Positions 41,886-52,140 of a stretch of 64,000 nucleotides of DNA are shown piece by piece (position 1 is the stretch's first letter; every line of letters starts with the position of its first letter). The translations under genes were made by a program, and so were the position numbers. The notes below the pieces were generated by a model, which was not told where the DNA came from, searched no databases, and saw only the letters and a program-made list of their open reading frames with translations. Source of the DNA: Xanthobacteraceae bacterium (lineage in GTDB: Bacteria > Pseudomonadota > Alphaproteobacteria > Rhizobiales > Xanthobacteraceae); assembly GCA_019746135.1 (NCBI GenBank), contig JAIESI010000072.1, forward strand, positions 1 to 64,000. Direction: 5' to 3'.

Positions 41886-42716
41886 GTGCTGTCCACGATC
41901 AAGAACATCAAGAGCACCGTCCCCTACATCACCTTCCGCCGCTACAACAAGGCGCTGCGGCGGCTGATCAAGCTGCCGGGCTATCTCGGCACGAGCCATG
42001 TCTGCCCGATCTGCGGCGTCGGCCTCCGCGCCTTCAAGCCGATGTGGAAGTCCTACGGCCGCAACATCGAGCGTTTCGGCTATGTCCACCGCCATCGCGA
42101 GATGGAGACGTTCAACCTCGCGGCCATGACCTGCCCGAAATGCGACGCCACCGACCGCGAGCGGCTGATGGCGGTCTATCTCGACGAGGCCTGGCCGTCG
42201 TTTCCGCCCGGCAAGGCCGTGCGGCTGTTCGATTTCGCGCCGGCCTATCCGCTCAGCCAGAAGCTCAACCGCTATCCGTCGATCGCCTATCGCAGCGCCG
42301 ACCTGTCCCGCCGCGACGTGCAGGACCATATCGACCTGACCAACATCGCCTATGCCGACGAGTCGGCCGACATCTTCATCTGCTCGCACATCCTCGAGCA
42401 TATCCCGGACGACCGGAAGGCGATGCGCGAGCTGCGCCGCATTCTGCATCGCGAAGGCTTCGGCCTGATGCTGGTGCCGCTGGTGATCGGCGTCGACGAG
42501 ACCACCGAGGAGCAGGGCGAGACCTCAGTGGAATACCGCTGGAAGCATTTCGGCATGGGCGACCACGTCCGCCAATACGGCCGGCGCGATTTCGTCGACC
42601 GCCTCACCCAGGCCGGCTTCAAGGTCGAGCAGCTCGGCATCGCCCATTTCGGCGCCGAGAAATTCCGGCGGCACGGCATCGCGGAGAATTCGATTTTGTA
42701 CGTCGTGCGGCGCTAG
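41886..42716 (+). CDS. SAM-dependent methyltransferase with zinc-type Cys motifs
   Basis: 276 residues if the GTG at 41886 is used; a GTG at 41826 is also open. N-terminal CPICG and CPKCDATDRER pairs suggest a structural Zn. The class I methyltransferase core follows: LFDFAPAYPLSQKL (motif I, variant), SADLSRRDVQDHIDLTN, ADIFICSHILEHIPD and the post-motif RELRRILHREGFGLMLVPL. It resembles methyltransferases of polysaccharide or secondary-metabolite loci. It is the first gene of the insert that splits hisA and hisF and is tail-to-tail with the NRPS-like gene. Confidence 0.7.
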   Translation: MLSTIKNIKSTVPYITFRRYNKALRRLIKLPGYLGTSHVCPICGVGLRAFKPMWKSYGRNIERFGYVHRHREMETFNLAAMTCPKCDATDRERLMAVYLDEAWPSFPPGKAVRLFDFAPAYPLSQKLNRYPSIAYRSADLSRRDVQDHIDLTNIAYADESADIFICSHILEHIPDDRKAMRELRRILHREGFGLMLVPLVIGVDETTEEQGETSVEYRWKHFGMGDHVRQYGRRDFVDRLTQAGFKVEQLGIAHFGAEKFRRHGIAENSILYVVRR

Positions 42717-42722
42717 CTATAG

Positions 42723-45476
42723 CTAGACGTCGGCCCGCGCGACCGCCGCAGCGCCATTGCGAGCGAGGCTCTGGCCCTCGTGGGGCAAAGCTCGTTCAAC
42801 CGATTCGGCGAAGCGGTCACACAGCATGTTCAGGTGCGGGGGCTGCAAGATCGATTCGTGAGTTCCGCCGATGGGAACGATGGTCAATGCATCACATACC
42901 CGCCGCCACCCAAAGTCGGGCGACCACTCACGATGGTCGTCGGATCGGAAAAGTGTCGCGGAAACATCGAGCGGTGCGACTTTCCATTTGTGGATCGCCT
43001 GCAACCGCATTTGCCCCGTCAGATGCCGCTGGAATGTGAGTGCCAATTTCGTCGACATCAACGCGATGGTCTTTTCCATGACGTTGAGTGTCGGCAACTT
43101 TGAACGTCTCAGCAGAGCTTTCGTGATCGGATCGATCAATGCCTCCATGCCGGGCGACGAACGTGCCTGACGCATGAACCGGCCGGCTCTGGCACTCATG
43201 GCTATCCGCGGATGCAGCAGACCATCCAAAGCCGTGTCGATCAGACCGACAAATGCGACGTCGTGCCCACGATGCATCAAACGCCTTGCGATTTCCGCGG
43301 CGACAATCCCGCCGAATGAATATCCGGCCAACGCGCAGGCGCGGCCATCAATCTGCGGCAAAATCTGCCTGAGCACGGCATCGACGATCGGCTCGAACCG
43401 CCCTTCGGACTTCATCATTTCTTTCCAGCCAGGATAGTGCACCACGGAAAAGCGAATCCGGTCTTCCAGGGCCGCGCGAAACCGAACCAGCAAGGGAAGA
43501 TCGCCGTCATAGGGCGGCATGAAAAAGACGAGTGGTGTCGGGCTTGATTCGACGTCACGGACCACGGCGCTCCGCTGCAAGCGGCCGGCGATCGCCTGAA
43601 CCAGAGCGCTCGGGCTCATTTGCGGCCGAAACATATCCAAGGGCAAAGGACCCAGCGCCTGCTCGATACCAAACCAGAGATTGAGGGTTGCGAGCGAGTC
43701 TCCGCCAGCGTCGTCCCATGGCTGCTCCGGTTCAATGGAGGATCGATCGAGCGCAATCCGCCAGGCGCGTTCGACGACGTCCCGCACCGCCCGGTGGGAC
43801 TCCACGTTCGTCGCGACGACGGCCGGCGCCGCGGATGTTCTCCGCCTTTCATCGGCGAGCTCTTGCCGATCGATGTCCGACAATTTCTGCAGATCAGGCT
43901 TCATGCCGGCCAGCTTGGGGATTTCGTGCAGCACGCGGAACTGTATCGGCCGCATGTACGACGGCAGATGCTTCTCGATTTCCTCCTTGAGCTCAGGCGC
44001 ATCCGCCTTGTCCGCGGGCGCCGACGGTACAACGAATGCCACCAGCGCAGAGACGTCCTCGCCTGCCTTGCGCGCGATCACGGCTGCGTCGGCTATTCGA
44101 GGCGAGTCGCGAAGCACCGCTTCAACCTCGTTGAGATTGACGCGGTATCCCCGCAACTTGACCTGCCGATCCTTGCGTCCGAGCATCTCCACGAGCGCAT
44201 CAGAGCGCACCCGAACGACGTCCCCGGTGTGCAGGATGCGCATCGACGGGTCCTGGTCACACCGGACGAACGGCCCCTCGGTCAGCCGTCCGCCCTGCCA
44301 GTAGCCGAGCGCAAGATATCGGCTGCGCACGATGAGCTCGCCGGCCATCTCAACGGACAGGTCGTCGGCCGGGATATCCAACCGGCATTCAAATCCGGGC
44401 TGCAGGTAACCGATCGGAAGCCGCGACCGCTCCGGTTGCCAACCGTCCGGCACAAACCACTGAAACGCCGTCGGCATCTCCGTCGAGCTGAAGGCGATGA
44501 GAATGGACGTGCGCGGTGCAACGCTTCGAATGCCATCGAGATCGCTTTTCAGCGGATTGTCACCGCCCGTCCGCAGAATCCGAAACGTCGAGAACGCCTC
44601 CCTGGCGGACGGAGCCGACAGCAACGAGCGCAAGAGCACGGGGACCAAGTAGCCGATGGTGATCCTCGACTCCCGCATCAGCTTGAGAAGCCCCGAGATT
44701 CCCAACCGCGTCGGGTCCATGACATGCAGCGTCGCGCCATTCAGCAAGGCGGAAAAACATTCCCTCACGCCCGCGATGGTGCAGAACGAGCTGAACAGCG
44801 CGAGCCGGTCTTCGGAGGAAATGCGGCAGGAGTTGGTGGCGTGGAAGACGCGCTGCAACAGCGCGCGTTGCGAATTGCAGATTCCCTTCGGATCGCCCGT
44901 GGTGCCGGACGTGAAAAGTATGAGCGACGGAGCATCCGGATCCGAGGGATACGGCTGCTGGTCTGCGGCCGCGGTCAACGAGCTTGCGATATCGATGCAG
45001 GGCAAGCCGGCATCGGCATCATGGGCATCGGCGGCGTGACCGACAATGACCGCTGCAGCGGCCAATTCCCGCATCGCCTTGCGGTTTCTGAGCCGCGGAT
45101 AGCTTCGGTCGATCGGAGCAAATGGCCTGCCCGCAGCCAGACAGGCCAACGCAGCGACGGGGAAGAAGGCTCCCTGCGACAACACGAGAGCAACCGGACG
45201 CGTCGAGGGTCCGCATTGGTTGAGGCGATGCGCGAGGTCGAGCGCGCTTCGGTACAGCTGGTCATAGGTCAGGGACAATGCGCCGTCGACAACGGCAATC
45301 TTCGGCCCATGGCGCAGCGCCATCTCACGAAATCGGTTGAAGATCGGCTGATCGAGGCAGGCTGCATCAAAGGGAATGAACGCGTCCCGGAACTCCAACC
45401 GATCGACGCCATCAACCCGGGGGTCTTCGGCTGACAGCCAACCGTCGGCAGGGATCTGCGACACGGCACGCCCCAT
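42723..45476 (-). CDS. NRPS-like A-PCP-TE protein
   Basis: 917 residues in three domains. Adenylation (about 45-540): LILFTSGTTGDPKGI, GELIVRSRYLALGY, LHTGDVVRV, GRKDRQVKLRGYRVNLNEVEAVL and the closing Lys motif GMKPDLQKL. Carrier protein (about 570-640) with the phosphopantetheine Ser in DDAGGDSLATLNL. Thioesterase (about 660-900) with GYSFGGIVAAEIA and the late His in GTHESILQPP. There is no condensation domain, so it probably loads one amino or aryl acid and releases it by hydrolysis, transfer or self-condensation. Codon use seems less GC-rich than the his genes beside it. The antisense 604-residue frame is a shadow. Confidence 0.85.
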   Translation of the reverse strand: MGRAVSQIPADGWLSAEDPRVDGVDRLEFRDAFIPFDAACLDQPIFNRFREMALRHGPKIAVVDGALSLTYDQLYRSALDLAHRLNQCGPSTRPVALVLSQGAFFPVAALACLAAGRPFAPIDRSYPRLRNRKAMRELAAAAVIVGHAADAHDADAGLPCIDIASSLTAAADQQPYPSDPDAPSLILFTSGTTGDPKGICNSQRALLQRVFHATNSCRISSEDRLALFSSFCTIAGVRECFSALLNGATLHVMDPTRLGISGLLKLMRESRITIGYLVPVLLRSLLSAPSAREAFSTFRILRTGGDNPLKSDLDGIRSVAPRTSILIAFSSTEMPTAFQWFVPDGWQPERSRLPIGYLQPGFECRLDIPADDLSVEMAGELIVRSRYLALGYWQGGRLTEGPFVRCDQDPSMRILHTGDVVRVRSDALVEMLGRKDRQVKLRGYRVNLNEVEAVLRDSPRIADAAVIARKAGEDVSALVAFVVPSAPADKADAPELKEEIEKHLPSYMRPIQFRVLHEIPKLAGMKPDLQKLSDIDRQELADERRRTSAAPAVVATNVESHRAVRDVVERAWRIALDRSSIEPEQPWDDAGGDSLATLNLWFGIEQALGPLPLDMFRPQMSPSALVQAIAGRLQRSAVVRDVESSPTPLVFFMPPYDGDLPLLVRFRAALEDRIRFSVVHYPGWKEMMKSEGRFEPIVDAVLRQILPQIDGRACALAGYSFGGIVAAEIARRLMHRGHDVAFVGLIDTALDGLLHPRIAMSARAGRFMRQARSSPGMEALIDPITKALLRRSKLPTLNVMEKTIALMSTKLALTFQRHLTGQMRLQAIHKWKVAPLDVSATLFRSDDHREWSPDFGWRRVCDALTIVPIGGTHESILQPPHLNMLCDRFAESVERALPHEGQSLARNGAAAVARADV

Positions 45477-45750
45477 TCATGCAATCGGTTTGCAAGAACT
45501 TCGTCTGTCGATCTGGCCTCGGTTCCGTTTGCGCTGCAATCATCATTCGGAAGTAATCATCCCGTGACCCGGCAGGCAGCAAGGTACCTCGAAGGGAGAC
45601 TGAAGCCGGCCCCCGATGCGCCATTGCGCTCGCGCGTGACGCGCCACAAAAATCGACACTCCCTTTCAAGTCCGGGGCAGATACATCGTCAGGAGCGCGT
45701 CTTGGGCGCGCAGGGTTGCGGCCGAGCATTCCGCCCCGGAGGCAAGACGC

Positions 45751-47070
45751 ATGCTTACAGGCCGGCCGATCGGTGTCTGGGTTTGGCGCATTGCCTCTGC
45801 AAAACCAAACCTGACGATCGCGGATCAAGCGATCGTCAGCGGCACCAACTTCCTGACGACCGTCCTGATCGGCCGCTTCGCAGCCACGAGCGAGCTCGGG
45901 CTTTACATCCTCGGCATGTCAATCCTGATCGCAATTCAGTGCCTTCAGGAATCGCTGATCACGCAGCCATACACGATCAATCGGCACAAGGACGTCATGA
46001 CTCCGGCCCAGCACACCGGTGCGGCCCTGGGCCTCGGCGCTGCGTTCTCCGTGACGAGCGTTCTTGTCATCGTCGCAGTCGCCTCGGGGGCGTCGAGGCT
46101 TGACGGAAACCCGGAGTTCATCGGGCTCATCTGGGCCCTCGCAGGAACTGCGCCGTTTGTGCTCGTGCGCGAGTTCGGCAGACAAATGGAATTCGGGCAC
46201 CTGAACCCCACCAAGGCACTCATGATGGATTTTGCTGCGGCCACCACTCAGATTGCTGCGCTGGCGTGGCTCGGGTGGAGCGGACATATGTCTGCGGTCA
46301 CCGCGCTTGCTGCGTCGGCCGCGGGGTGCGCTGTCGCCGTCGCGATCTGGTGTTCGCTGTTCCGGCGAGCGGCTGCATTCGACAAGAGCCGATTGCCGAC
46401 CGCCACGAAGCAAAGCTGGAATTTGGGAAAGTGGTTTCTTGCCAACCAGATGGTTGTCGTGGCTCAAGCCAACGTCAGCATCTGGATGCTCGCGGCAATT
46501 GCCGGGACAACGGACACAGGCATTTATGCTGCATGTGTGAGCGTGGTCTCACTTGCAAATCCGATTATTCTGGGACTCGGCAATCTTTTGCTGGCGAAAG
46601 CTGCGGCCTCGTTCAAGGAGGGGGGCCGCACGCGGTTGCGTCGCGACACGCGCAACGACACGCTGATGCTCGGCGCAATCATGACGTTGTTTGCCGTGCC
46701 CGTGTCGATTTTCGGGAACGACATCATGCGGCTGGTTTATCCGGCTCAACATTACCAGAACTCCAGCCTTATTATCGCGATTCTGGCCACAGCTCAGCTG
46801 GTCACCGCGATCGCTACACCCGCGTTCAATGCGCTCTCAGCAATGGACCAGGTCCGCCTGAACTTCTGGATCGGTCTGACCGCGACCGTCCTCACGACGA
46901 TTTTGCTCGGGATGCTGGTGGCAAAATGGGGCGCGGTCGGCGCCGCCTGGGCTCTCCTGGCAGGCGCCGTGATGCGCTGTTCCGCGCGATGGTGTGCCTT
47001 TCTCGTGCTTTCCGCTCAGCCACGCCCGTGTCAGGGGCGTGCTAGCCGCGCGCGCCACGCAGCATCTTGA
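45751..47070 (+). CDS. Wzx/MATE-type lipid-linked oligosaccharide flippase
   Basis: 439-residue membrane protein with about 12 helices, of the MVF/polysaccharide-transporter type ([81 protein letters not shown]). Such flippases move lipid-linked glycans or small lipopeptide products across the membrane. The 274-bp gap to the divergent NRPS-like gene should hold both promoters. The 3' end overlaps the hisA 3' end by 29 bp, so the last residues are likely to have been gained at the insertion junction. Confidence 0.75.
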   Translation: MLTGRPIGVWVWRIASAKPNLTIADQAIVSGTNFLTTVLIGRFAATSELGLYILGMSILIAIQCLQESLITQPYTINRHKDVMTPAQHTGAALGLGAAFSVTSVLVIVAVASGASRLDGNPEFIGLIWALAGTAPFVLVREFGRQMEFGHLNPTKALMMDFAAATTQIAALAWLGWSGHMSAVTALAASAAGCAVAVAIWCSLFRRAAAFDKSRLPTATKQSWNLGKWFLANQMVVVAQANVSIWMLAAIAGTTDTGIYAACVSVVSLANPIILGLGNLLLAKAAASFKEGGRTRLRRDTRNDTLMLGAIMTLFAVPVSIFGNDIMRLVYPAQHYQNSSLIIAILATAQLVTAIATPAFNALSAMDQVRLNFWIGLTATVLTTILLGMLVAKWGAVGAAWALLAGAVMRCSARWCAFLVLSAQPRPCQGRASRARHAAS

Positions 47071-47776
47071 GCGCTTCGACAGCATCCAGCCGGCCGTCGT
47101 AGAGCGCGCGTCCGGCAATGGCACCTTCGAGCTTTTTGGCGCGCGGCTCGGTCAGCACCCTCACGTCTTCGATCGAGGCAAGCCCGCCGGAGGCGATCAC
47201 CGGAATCGAGATCGCGTCGGCGAGCCCGATCGTCGCCTCCCAGTTGATGCCCTGCAGCATCCCGTCGCGCGACACGTCGGTGTAGATGATCGCCGACACG
47301 CCCGCGTCCTCGAAGCGTTTGGCAAGCTCGAGCGCGGAAAGCTCCGACGTCTCGGCCCAGCCTTCGACCGCGACCTTGCCGTCCTTGGCATCGAGGCCGA
47401 CCGCGACCTGCCGGGGAAATTTTTTCGCCGCTTCCTTCACCAGCGCCGGATTGCGCACCGCCGCGGTGCCGATGATCACCCGGTCCACGCCCTTGCCGAG
47501 CCAGCCCTCGACCGTCGCCATGTCGCGGATGCCGCCGCCAAGCTGCACGCACAGACCGACCGTCTCGAGAATGCGGTCCACCGCGGCCCCGTTCATCGGC
47601 TTGCCGGCGAACGCGCCGTCGAGGTCGACGACGTGCAGATGCCGGAAGCCCTGGGTCTCGAAGATGTGCGCCTGCGCCGCAGGGTCGCGGTTGAACACGG
47701 TGGCGCGGTCCATGTCGCCCTGCTGCAGGCGCACGGCGAGGCCGTCCTTCAGATCGATGGCGGGAAACAGGATCAC
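47042..47776 (-). CDS. hisA: Phosphoribosylformimino-AICAR ribotide isomerase HisA
   Basis: 244-residue TIM-barrel enzyme of histidine synthesis. Catalytic Asp motifs [21 protein letters not shown] and [14 protein letters not shown] are present, with [16 protein letters not shown] and [13 protein letters not shown] as phosphate sites. It is 57 bp downstream of hisH. Its 3' end overlaps the convergent flippase gene by 29 bp, the left junction of the insert. Confidence 0.95.
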   Translation of the reverse strand: MILFPAIDLKDGLAVRLQQGDMDRATVFNRDPAAQAHIFETQGFRHLHVVDLDGAFAGKPMNGAAVDRILETVGLCVQLGGGIRDMATVEGWLGKGVDRVIIGTAAVRNPALVKEAAKKFPRQVAVGLDAKDGKVAVEGWAETSELSALELAKRFEDAGVSAIIYTDVSRDGMLQGINWEATIGLADAISIPVIASGGLASIEDVRVLTEPRAKKLEGAIAGRALYDGRLDAVEALKMLRGARG

Positions 47777-47833
47777 GGGCTACTCGCGGGCGGGACGGTG
47801 TTCGGCCTGGTCAGCCGGCAAGAAGGCGCCGGT

Positions 47834-48484
47834 TCACGGCTTCCATTTCAGGAAATTTGCGATCAGCGCAAGCCCAAGTTTCTGGCTCTTTTCCGGGTGG
47901 AATTGCGTTCCCGCCATATTGCCGCGGGCGACGACGGCGGTGACCGGCCCGCCATAGTCGGCCTCGGCCACCGCATCGGCGCGGTCCACCGGCCGAAGCT
48001 GGTAGGAGTGCACAAAATAGGCGTGCAAGCCGTCCGGCCCGACCGGAATGCCCTCGAGCAGCTTGTGCGGCGCGCGCGCCGACAGCGTATTCCAGCCCAT
48101 GTGGGGGATTTTCAGCGACGGATCGGCGGGCGTGATCCGGTCGACCTCGCCGTGGATCCAGCCGAGACCGTCGGTCACCACGTATTCACGGCCGCGATCG
48201 GCCATCAACTGCATGCCGACGCAGATGCCGAGGAACGGCCGGCCCTTGCCGCGCACCGTCTCCTCCAGCGCCGCAACCATGCCCGGCACGGCGTCGAGGC
48301 CGTGGCGGCAATCGGCGAAGGCACCCACGCCCGGCAGCACCACGCGGTCGGCTTTGCGCACCACGTCAGGATCGCGCGTCACGGCGATCGGCTGATCGTG
48401 GCCGCTCTCGCGCGCCGAACGCTCGAACGCCTTCGCCGCCGAGTGCAGGTTGCCGGAGCCGTAATCGACGATCGCGACGCTCAT
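47834..48484 (-). CDS. hisH: Imidazole glycerol phosphate synthase glutaminase subunit HisH
   Basis: 216 residues, class I glutamine amidotransferase. The nucleophile Cys is in [16 protein letters not shown] and the His-Glu pair is in [14 protein letters not shown]. It supplies ammonia to HisF. Start ATG at 48484, 6 bp downstream of the DUF2628 gene in the his operon. Confidence 0.95.
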   Translation of the reverse strand: MSVAIVDYGSGNLHSAAKAFERSARESGHDQPIAVTRDPDVVRKADRVVLPGVGAFADCRHGLDAVPGMVAALEETVRGKGRPFLGICVGMQLMADRGREYVVTDGLGWIHGEVDRITPADPSLKIPHMGWNTLSARAPHKLLEGIPVGPDGLHAYFVHSYQLRPVDRADAVAEADYGGPVTAVVARGNMAGTQFHPEKSQKLGLALIANFLKWKP

Positions 48485-48490
48485 GCTGAC

Positions 48491-48994
48491 TCAGGATCTC
48501 GGGCGCGGTTCGGGTTGCGGAAACAGCCCGAGCACGTCGGGCTGGGCCTTCGCCATCGGCGAAACCGGTGGCGGCGGAACGTAGGACGACATCCTGGCCG
48601 CCGGCGGCAATGCATCGCCGGTCCATTCCTCGAAGAAGCGGCGCTCGGCCTCTTCGAGATCGCGCGCCGCGACCACGCCGACCTGGGTAAAGCGCCGGCG
48701 CAGGCTCCAGCGCCGCAAGGAGCCTGCTTCGCAGCCGATCAGCAGTGCAATCAGGAAGCCGACCGCGAATTTCACCACGCCCGACACGCCGAGCGCGAAC
48801 AGGCCCCATTGAATGGCGGTGGTGCCGACGAGATAGATCACGAACACCAGCCACAACCGGTGCCACAGCATCCAAGCCGGCCCGAGCAGAAACGCCCAGA
48901 AATAGAACCCGTCGCGGATGAAGCGGATCCGGTCCGGATCGGACGCAACTTCGTCCTTGCGCGGATCGGGCTCGTGAACCGTGTAGATCTTCAT
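48491..48994 (-). CDS. DUF2628 membrane protein
   Basis: 167 residues from the ATG at 48994; the open frame further upstream lies inside hisB. The N-terminal MKIYTVHEPDP and FIRDGFYFWAFLLGPAWMLWHRLW are the DUF2628 hallmark, followed by two to three membrane helices (LWLVFVIYLVGTTAIQWGLFAL, VVKFAVGFLIALLIG) and a Pro-rich tail. It is a constant partner between hisB and hisH in Bradyrhizobium-like genomes. Function unknown. Confidence 0.8.
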   Translation of the reverse strand: MKIYTVHEPDPRKDEVASDPDRIRFIRDGFYFWAFLLGPAWMLWHRLWLVFVIYLVGTTAIQWGLFALGVSGVVKFAVGFLIALLIGCEAGSLRRWSLRRRFTQVGVVAARDLEEAERRFFEEWTGDALPPAARMSSYVPPPPVSPMAKAQPDVLGLFPQPEPRPRS

Positions 48995-49044
48995 GTCACT
49001 CTCCGGCCGCGAATCGCGGCCAAACAGCACCGGTTGCCGGCCGC

Positions 49045-49701
49045 TCAGTTGCCCAATGTGCCTTTGGTCGACGGCACCTCGCCCGCGGCGCGCGGGTCGA
49101 TGGCGAAGGCCGCGCGCAACGCCCGCGCCAAGCCCTTGAAGCAAGACTCGGCAATGTGGTGATCGTTTGTCCCGTACAGCGTCTCGACATGCAGCGTGAC
49201 GCCGGCGTTCATGGCGAACGCCTGGAACCACTCGCGCACCAGCTCGGTGTCGAAGGCGCCGACCTTGTCGCGGCTGAACTCCGCCTTGAACACCAGGAAC
49301 GGCCGGCCCGACACGTCGATGGCGACGCGCGTCAGCGTCTCGTCCATCGGCATGTGCACGCTGGCGTAGCGGCCGATGCCCTTCATGTCGCCGAGCGCCT
49401 GCTTCACCGCCTGGCCGAGCGCAATGCCGACGTCCTCGGTGGTGTGGTGGTGGTCGATGTGCAGGTCGCCTTTGGCCTTCACGGTGATGTCGATGCGCGA
49501 ATGCCGCGCCAGGAGATCGAGCATGTGGTCGAAGAAGCCGATGCCGGTCGAGATGCGCGACGTGCCCTTGCCGTCGAGATCAACCACGACCTCGATGTCG
49601 GTTTCCTTGGTGGTGCGCTTGACCACAGCGGTGCGGCCTTTGGCCTTCACGGCCAGCGCCCGTCCGGGTTTCTTCGCGGTCACTTTGCGGGCGCGCGCCA
49701 T
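49045..49701 (-). CDS. hisB: Imidazoleglycerol-phosphate dehydratase HisB
   Basis: 218 residues, monofunctional dehydratase (no phosphatase domain). The two Mn-binding repeats are visible: [14 protein letters not shown] with [18 protein letters not shown], and [20 protein letters not shown]. An N-terminal extension of about 25 residues is Lys/Arg-rich ([19 protein letters not shown]), longer than in most homologues. First his gene of the minus-strand group. Confidence 0.95.
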   Translation of the reverse strand: MARARKVTAKKPGRALAVKAKGRTAVVKRTTKETDIEVVVDLDGKGTSRISTGIGFFDHMLDLLARHSRIDITVKAKGDLHIDHHHTTEDVGIALGQAVKQALGDMKGIGRYASVHMPMDETLTRVAIDVSGRPFLVFKAEFSRDKVGAFDTELVREWFQAFAMNAGVTLHVETLYGTNDHHIAESCFKGLARALRAAFAIDPRAAGEVPSTKGTLGN

Positions 49702-49830
49702 TGGGATCGCTTTCCGGTTCGATTTCGCGCCCTTTTATCAGGTTTTCGGGATTCGCCACAACGCAGCGCTTCGCCGGGCGCTGCGGCAACAGCGCCCGGC
49801 GAAGCATCAGACGGCGGCGGGCATAGCCGT

Positions 49831-50247
49831 CTAAGGGACGGCGTCGCTTCGCTCGCCTATGACCCGCAGAACCGTCAGCGACCGCCAGCCGCCGGCCGGC
49901 GTCTGCCATTCGATCGACTGGCCGACCGACAGACCGATCAGCGCAGCTCCGATCGGCGTGAGCACCGAAATTTTTCCGGCCGCCAGGTCCGCTTCGTCGG
50001 GATAGACGAGCGTCACGGTGCGCAGTTGGTCGCTGGCATCGTCCCTGAACTCAACCGTCGAGCCCATGGTCACCAGCCCCGGCAGGGCGTGAGCCGAAGG
50101 CACGATTTCCGCGCGGGCAATCTCGCGCGCGAGGAAATCGGCGGTGCGTGGAAACTTCTCCGCGGCAGCGGACGCCAGCCGCTCAAGCCGCTCGAAATCC
50201 GGGGTGCTCAAGGTGATGGGCGGCAGCTCTGCCCGTGCGTAGCTCAT
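49831..50247 (-). CDS. rnk: Nucleoside diphosphate kinase regulator / GreA-GreB-like protein
   Basis: 138 residues: a short N-terminal helical part (TPDFERLERLASAAAEKF) and a C-terminal GreA/GreB-type FKBP-like domain (VTMGSTVEFRDDASDQLRTVTLVYPDEAD, ISVLTPIGAALIGLSVGQSIEW). This is the Rnk architecture; Rnk binds RNA polymerase but lacks the long coiled coil of GreA. It stands alone, upstream of hisB and divergent from hslV. Confidence 0.8.
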   Translation of the reverse strand: MSYARAELPPITLSTPDFERLERLASAAAEKFPRTADFLAREIARAEIVPSAHALPGLVTMGSTVEFRDDASDQLRTVTLVYPDEADLAAGKISVLTPIGAALIGLSVGQSIEWQTPAGGWRSLTVLRVIGERSDAVP

Positions 50248-50618
50248 GATGCGTATCCTGTGGTGAGTTGACCGTGGAGCCGCTGGTCAAGCGGCACGCC
50301 TACGGCGCTGGGTTTGGCGGTTAACGAGAACGAGGTTTTGAGGAAGTCGGACGAATCCCGGACGGCAGACGGCGCTCGCCCGGGCTACCTGCCTGTGTGC
50401 AGGTGACCCGCGCGGCAAAACCGACCGGTCGAATGGCGCGATGACGTCCTCATGTGCCTACAGTTAGGTACGGGCGCAACGCTGTCAACCTCGCGATCCA
50501 CCCTGCGGCGCGATGGCGCGACAGTCGTCACCAGCCGGTCATCATTGCATTCGGTTCGGAGATCGTTAGATGATGGCCTGAGTTCCCCATGCAATTTGGG
50601 CCGCGTGGCGTCGATTTC
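50248..50618. other. Divergent intergenic region rnk / hslV
   Basis: About 370 bp between the divergent genes. No credible frame is seen; the small frames on either strand lack ribosome sites. Promoters of both genes are expected here. No heat-shock (sigma-32 type) box could be fixed with confidence. Confidence 0.4.
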
Positions 50619-51170
50619 ATGCAGCAACCGCAATCCGATCTCTGGCACGGCACGACCATCCTGACGGTCCGCAAGGGCGGCGTGGTCGCCATCGGCGGCG
50701 ATGGCCAGGTGTCGATCGGCCAGACCATCATCAAGGGCAACGCCAAGAAGGTGCGCCGCCTCGCCAAGGGCGACGTGATCGGCGGCTTCGCCGGCGCCAC
50801 CGCCGATGCCTTCACGCTGTTCGAGCGGCTCGAAGCCAAGCTCGAGCAGTATCCCGGCCAGCTCACCCGCGCCGCGGTCGAGCTCGCCAAGGACTGGCGC
50901 ACCGACCGCTATCTGCGCCGTCTCGAGGCGATGATGATCGTCGCCGACAAGGACGTCTCGCTGGTGCTGACCGGCACCGGCGACGTACTCGAGCCGGAAG
51001 CCGGCGTCATCGGCATCGGCTCCGGCGGCAACTATGCCCTCGCCGCGGCGCGGGCGCTGGTCGACGGCCCGCTCGATGCCGAGGCGATCGTGCGGAAGTC
51101 ACTCGACATCGCCGCCGACATCTGCGTCTACACCAACCGCAACGTCACCATCGAGACGTTGAAGACCTGA
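50619..51170 (+). CDS. hslV: ATP-dependent protease subunit HslV
   Basis: 183 residues from the ATG at 50619; an ATG at 50589 would add ten unlikely residues. After the propeptide [11 protein letters not shown] the catalytic Thr (T12) begins the mature N-terminus ([10 protein letters not shown]). Further family segments: [41 protein letters not shown] and [16 protein letters not shown]. It forms the proteolytic double ring of HslUV. Two small genes separate it from hslU. Confidence 0.93.
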   Translation: MQQPQSDLWHGTTILTVRKGGVVAIGGDGQVSIGQTIIKGNAKKVRRLAKGDVIGGFAGATADAFTLFERLEAKLEQYPGQLTRAAVELAKDWRTDRYLRRLEAMMIVADKDVSLVLTGTGDVLEPEAGVIGIGSGGNYALAAARALVDGPLDAEAIVRKSLDIAADICVYTNRNVTIETLKT

Positions 51171-51247
51171 CCGTCGCGCTCGCAAGTAGAGCTGGTCGCA
51201 AGCACGACGGGCCACACGTTAGACGGGCCGCATGTGAGATTGGCAGC

Positions 51248-51733
51248 ATGTACGAGTTTCGCCCCATGACTGCCGCCGACCTGCCGCTGATCAAGCGCTG
51301 GCTCAGGATGCCGCACGTCATGGAATGGTGGGGCGAACCCGACGAGCAGCTCGACCTGGTGAGCGGCGACCTCACGCACCCGGCGATAGACCAGTATGTC
51401 GTTAAGACCGGCCAACGAGAGTTCGCCTACATCCAGTGCTACCGGATGACCGAGTGGAACTTGGGCTTCGGTCCGCAGCCCGACGGCGCCCGCGGCATCG
51501 ACCAGATGATCGGCGAGCCGGACATGATCGAGCGCGGCCACGGCTCGGCCTTCATCCGGTCGGTCCTCGAAGGCCTGCTCGCGGCCGGTGTGCCGCGTGT
51601 CGTGACCGATCCCAATCCGACAAACGGGCGCGCGATCCGCTGCTATGAAAAGGCCGGCTTTGCCAGAGATCGTCTGGTCGACACCCCGGATGGAACAGCC
51701 CTGCTGATGATCCGAAACGCGAGCGCGCCATGA
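51248..51733 (+). CDS. GNAT acetyltransferase, AAC(6')-like
   Basis: 161 residues. The GNAT core is visible: EFRPMTAADLPLIKRWLRMPHVMEWWG, GIDQMIGEPDMIERGHGSAFIRSVL (acetyl-CoA loop, GHG) and VVTDPNPTNGRAIRCYEKAGF. The arrangement matches the AAC(6')-Ib-like subfamily, but chromosomal homologues beside hslV in rhizobia are not proven to act on aminoglycosides. The stop overlaps the start of the DUF6188 gene (ATGA). Confidence 0.78.
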   Translation: MYEFRPMTAADLPLIKRWLRMPHVMEWWGEPDEQLDLVSGDLTHPAIDQYVVKTGQREFAYIQCYRMTEWNLGFGPQPDGARGIDQMIGEPDMIERGHGSAFIRSVLEGLLAAGVPRVVTDPNPTNGRAIRCYEKAGFARDRLVDTPDGTALLMIRNASAP

Positions 51734-52122
51734 TCGCCGAAGTGCCCGCCGAAGGCTCGATCCCGTTCGCCAGCGTCACCGACCTCGCCGTGCTCAAGGG
51801 CGCGGAACTGACCCATGTTTCGGTCTGGAAATACGGCGTGACGCTCGGCTTCAACGACGAGCCGCTCACCATCACGGTCGAGAACAACGCCGAATTCCAG
51901 TCGCAGGGCCGGACCGAAATTTTCAATCAGGAGATCATCATCGGCTTCGGCGCGCGGATGCTGTCGCTGGTCGGGCGCCGCGTGTCCGACATGCAGGCAA
52001 CCGAGGGCAAGACCGTCGCGCTGAGCTTCGACGACGGCGCAAGGCTCGTGCTGCGCCCCGATGACTCCGGCTACGAAAGCTACACCGTCAATCTGCCGAA
52101 CGGATCGATCTTCATCGGCTGA
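51730..52122 (+). CDS. DUF6188-like protein
   Basis: 130 residues, coupled by a 4-bp overlap to the GNAT gene and 18 bp before hslU. Mostly beta strands: LTHVSVWKYGVTLGFNDEPLTITVEN, RVSDMQATEGKTVALSFDDGARLVL, GYESYTVNLPNGSIFIG. No catalytic motif. Possibly a binding or folding accessory; function unknown. Confidence 0.6.
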   Translation: MIAEVPAEGSIPFASVTDLAVLKGAELTHVSVWKYGVTLGFNDEPLTITVENNAEFQSQGRTEIFNQEIIIGFGARMLSLVGRRVSDMQATEGKTVALSFDDGARLVLRPDDSGYESYTVNLPNGSIFIG

Positions 52123-52140
52123 CCCGCTTATGGACCATCA

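Noticed and set aside
43620-45434. 604-residue open frame on the plus strand
   Set aside because: Antisense of the NRPS-like gene, Arg-rich, no domain, while the minus frame has full A, PCP and TE motifs.
46994-49162. 722-residue open frame on the plus strand
   Set aside because: Runs antisense through hisA, hisH and the DUF2628 gene; composition is His/Arg-rich shadow.
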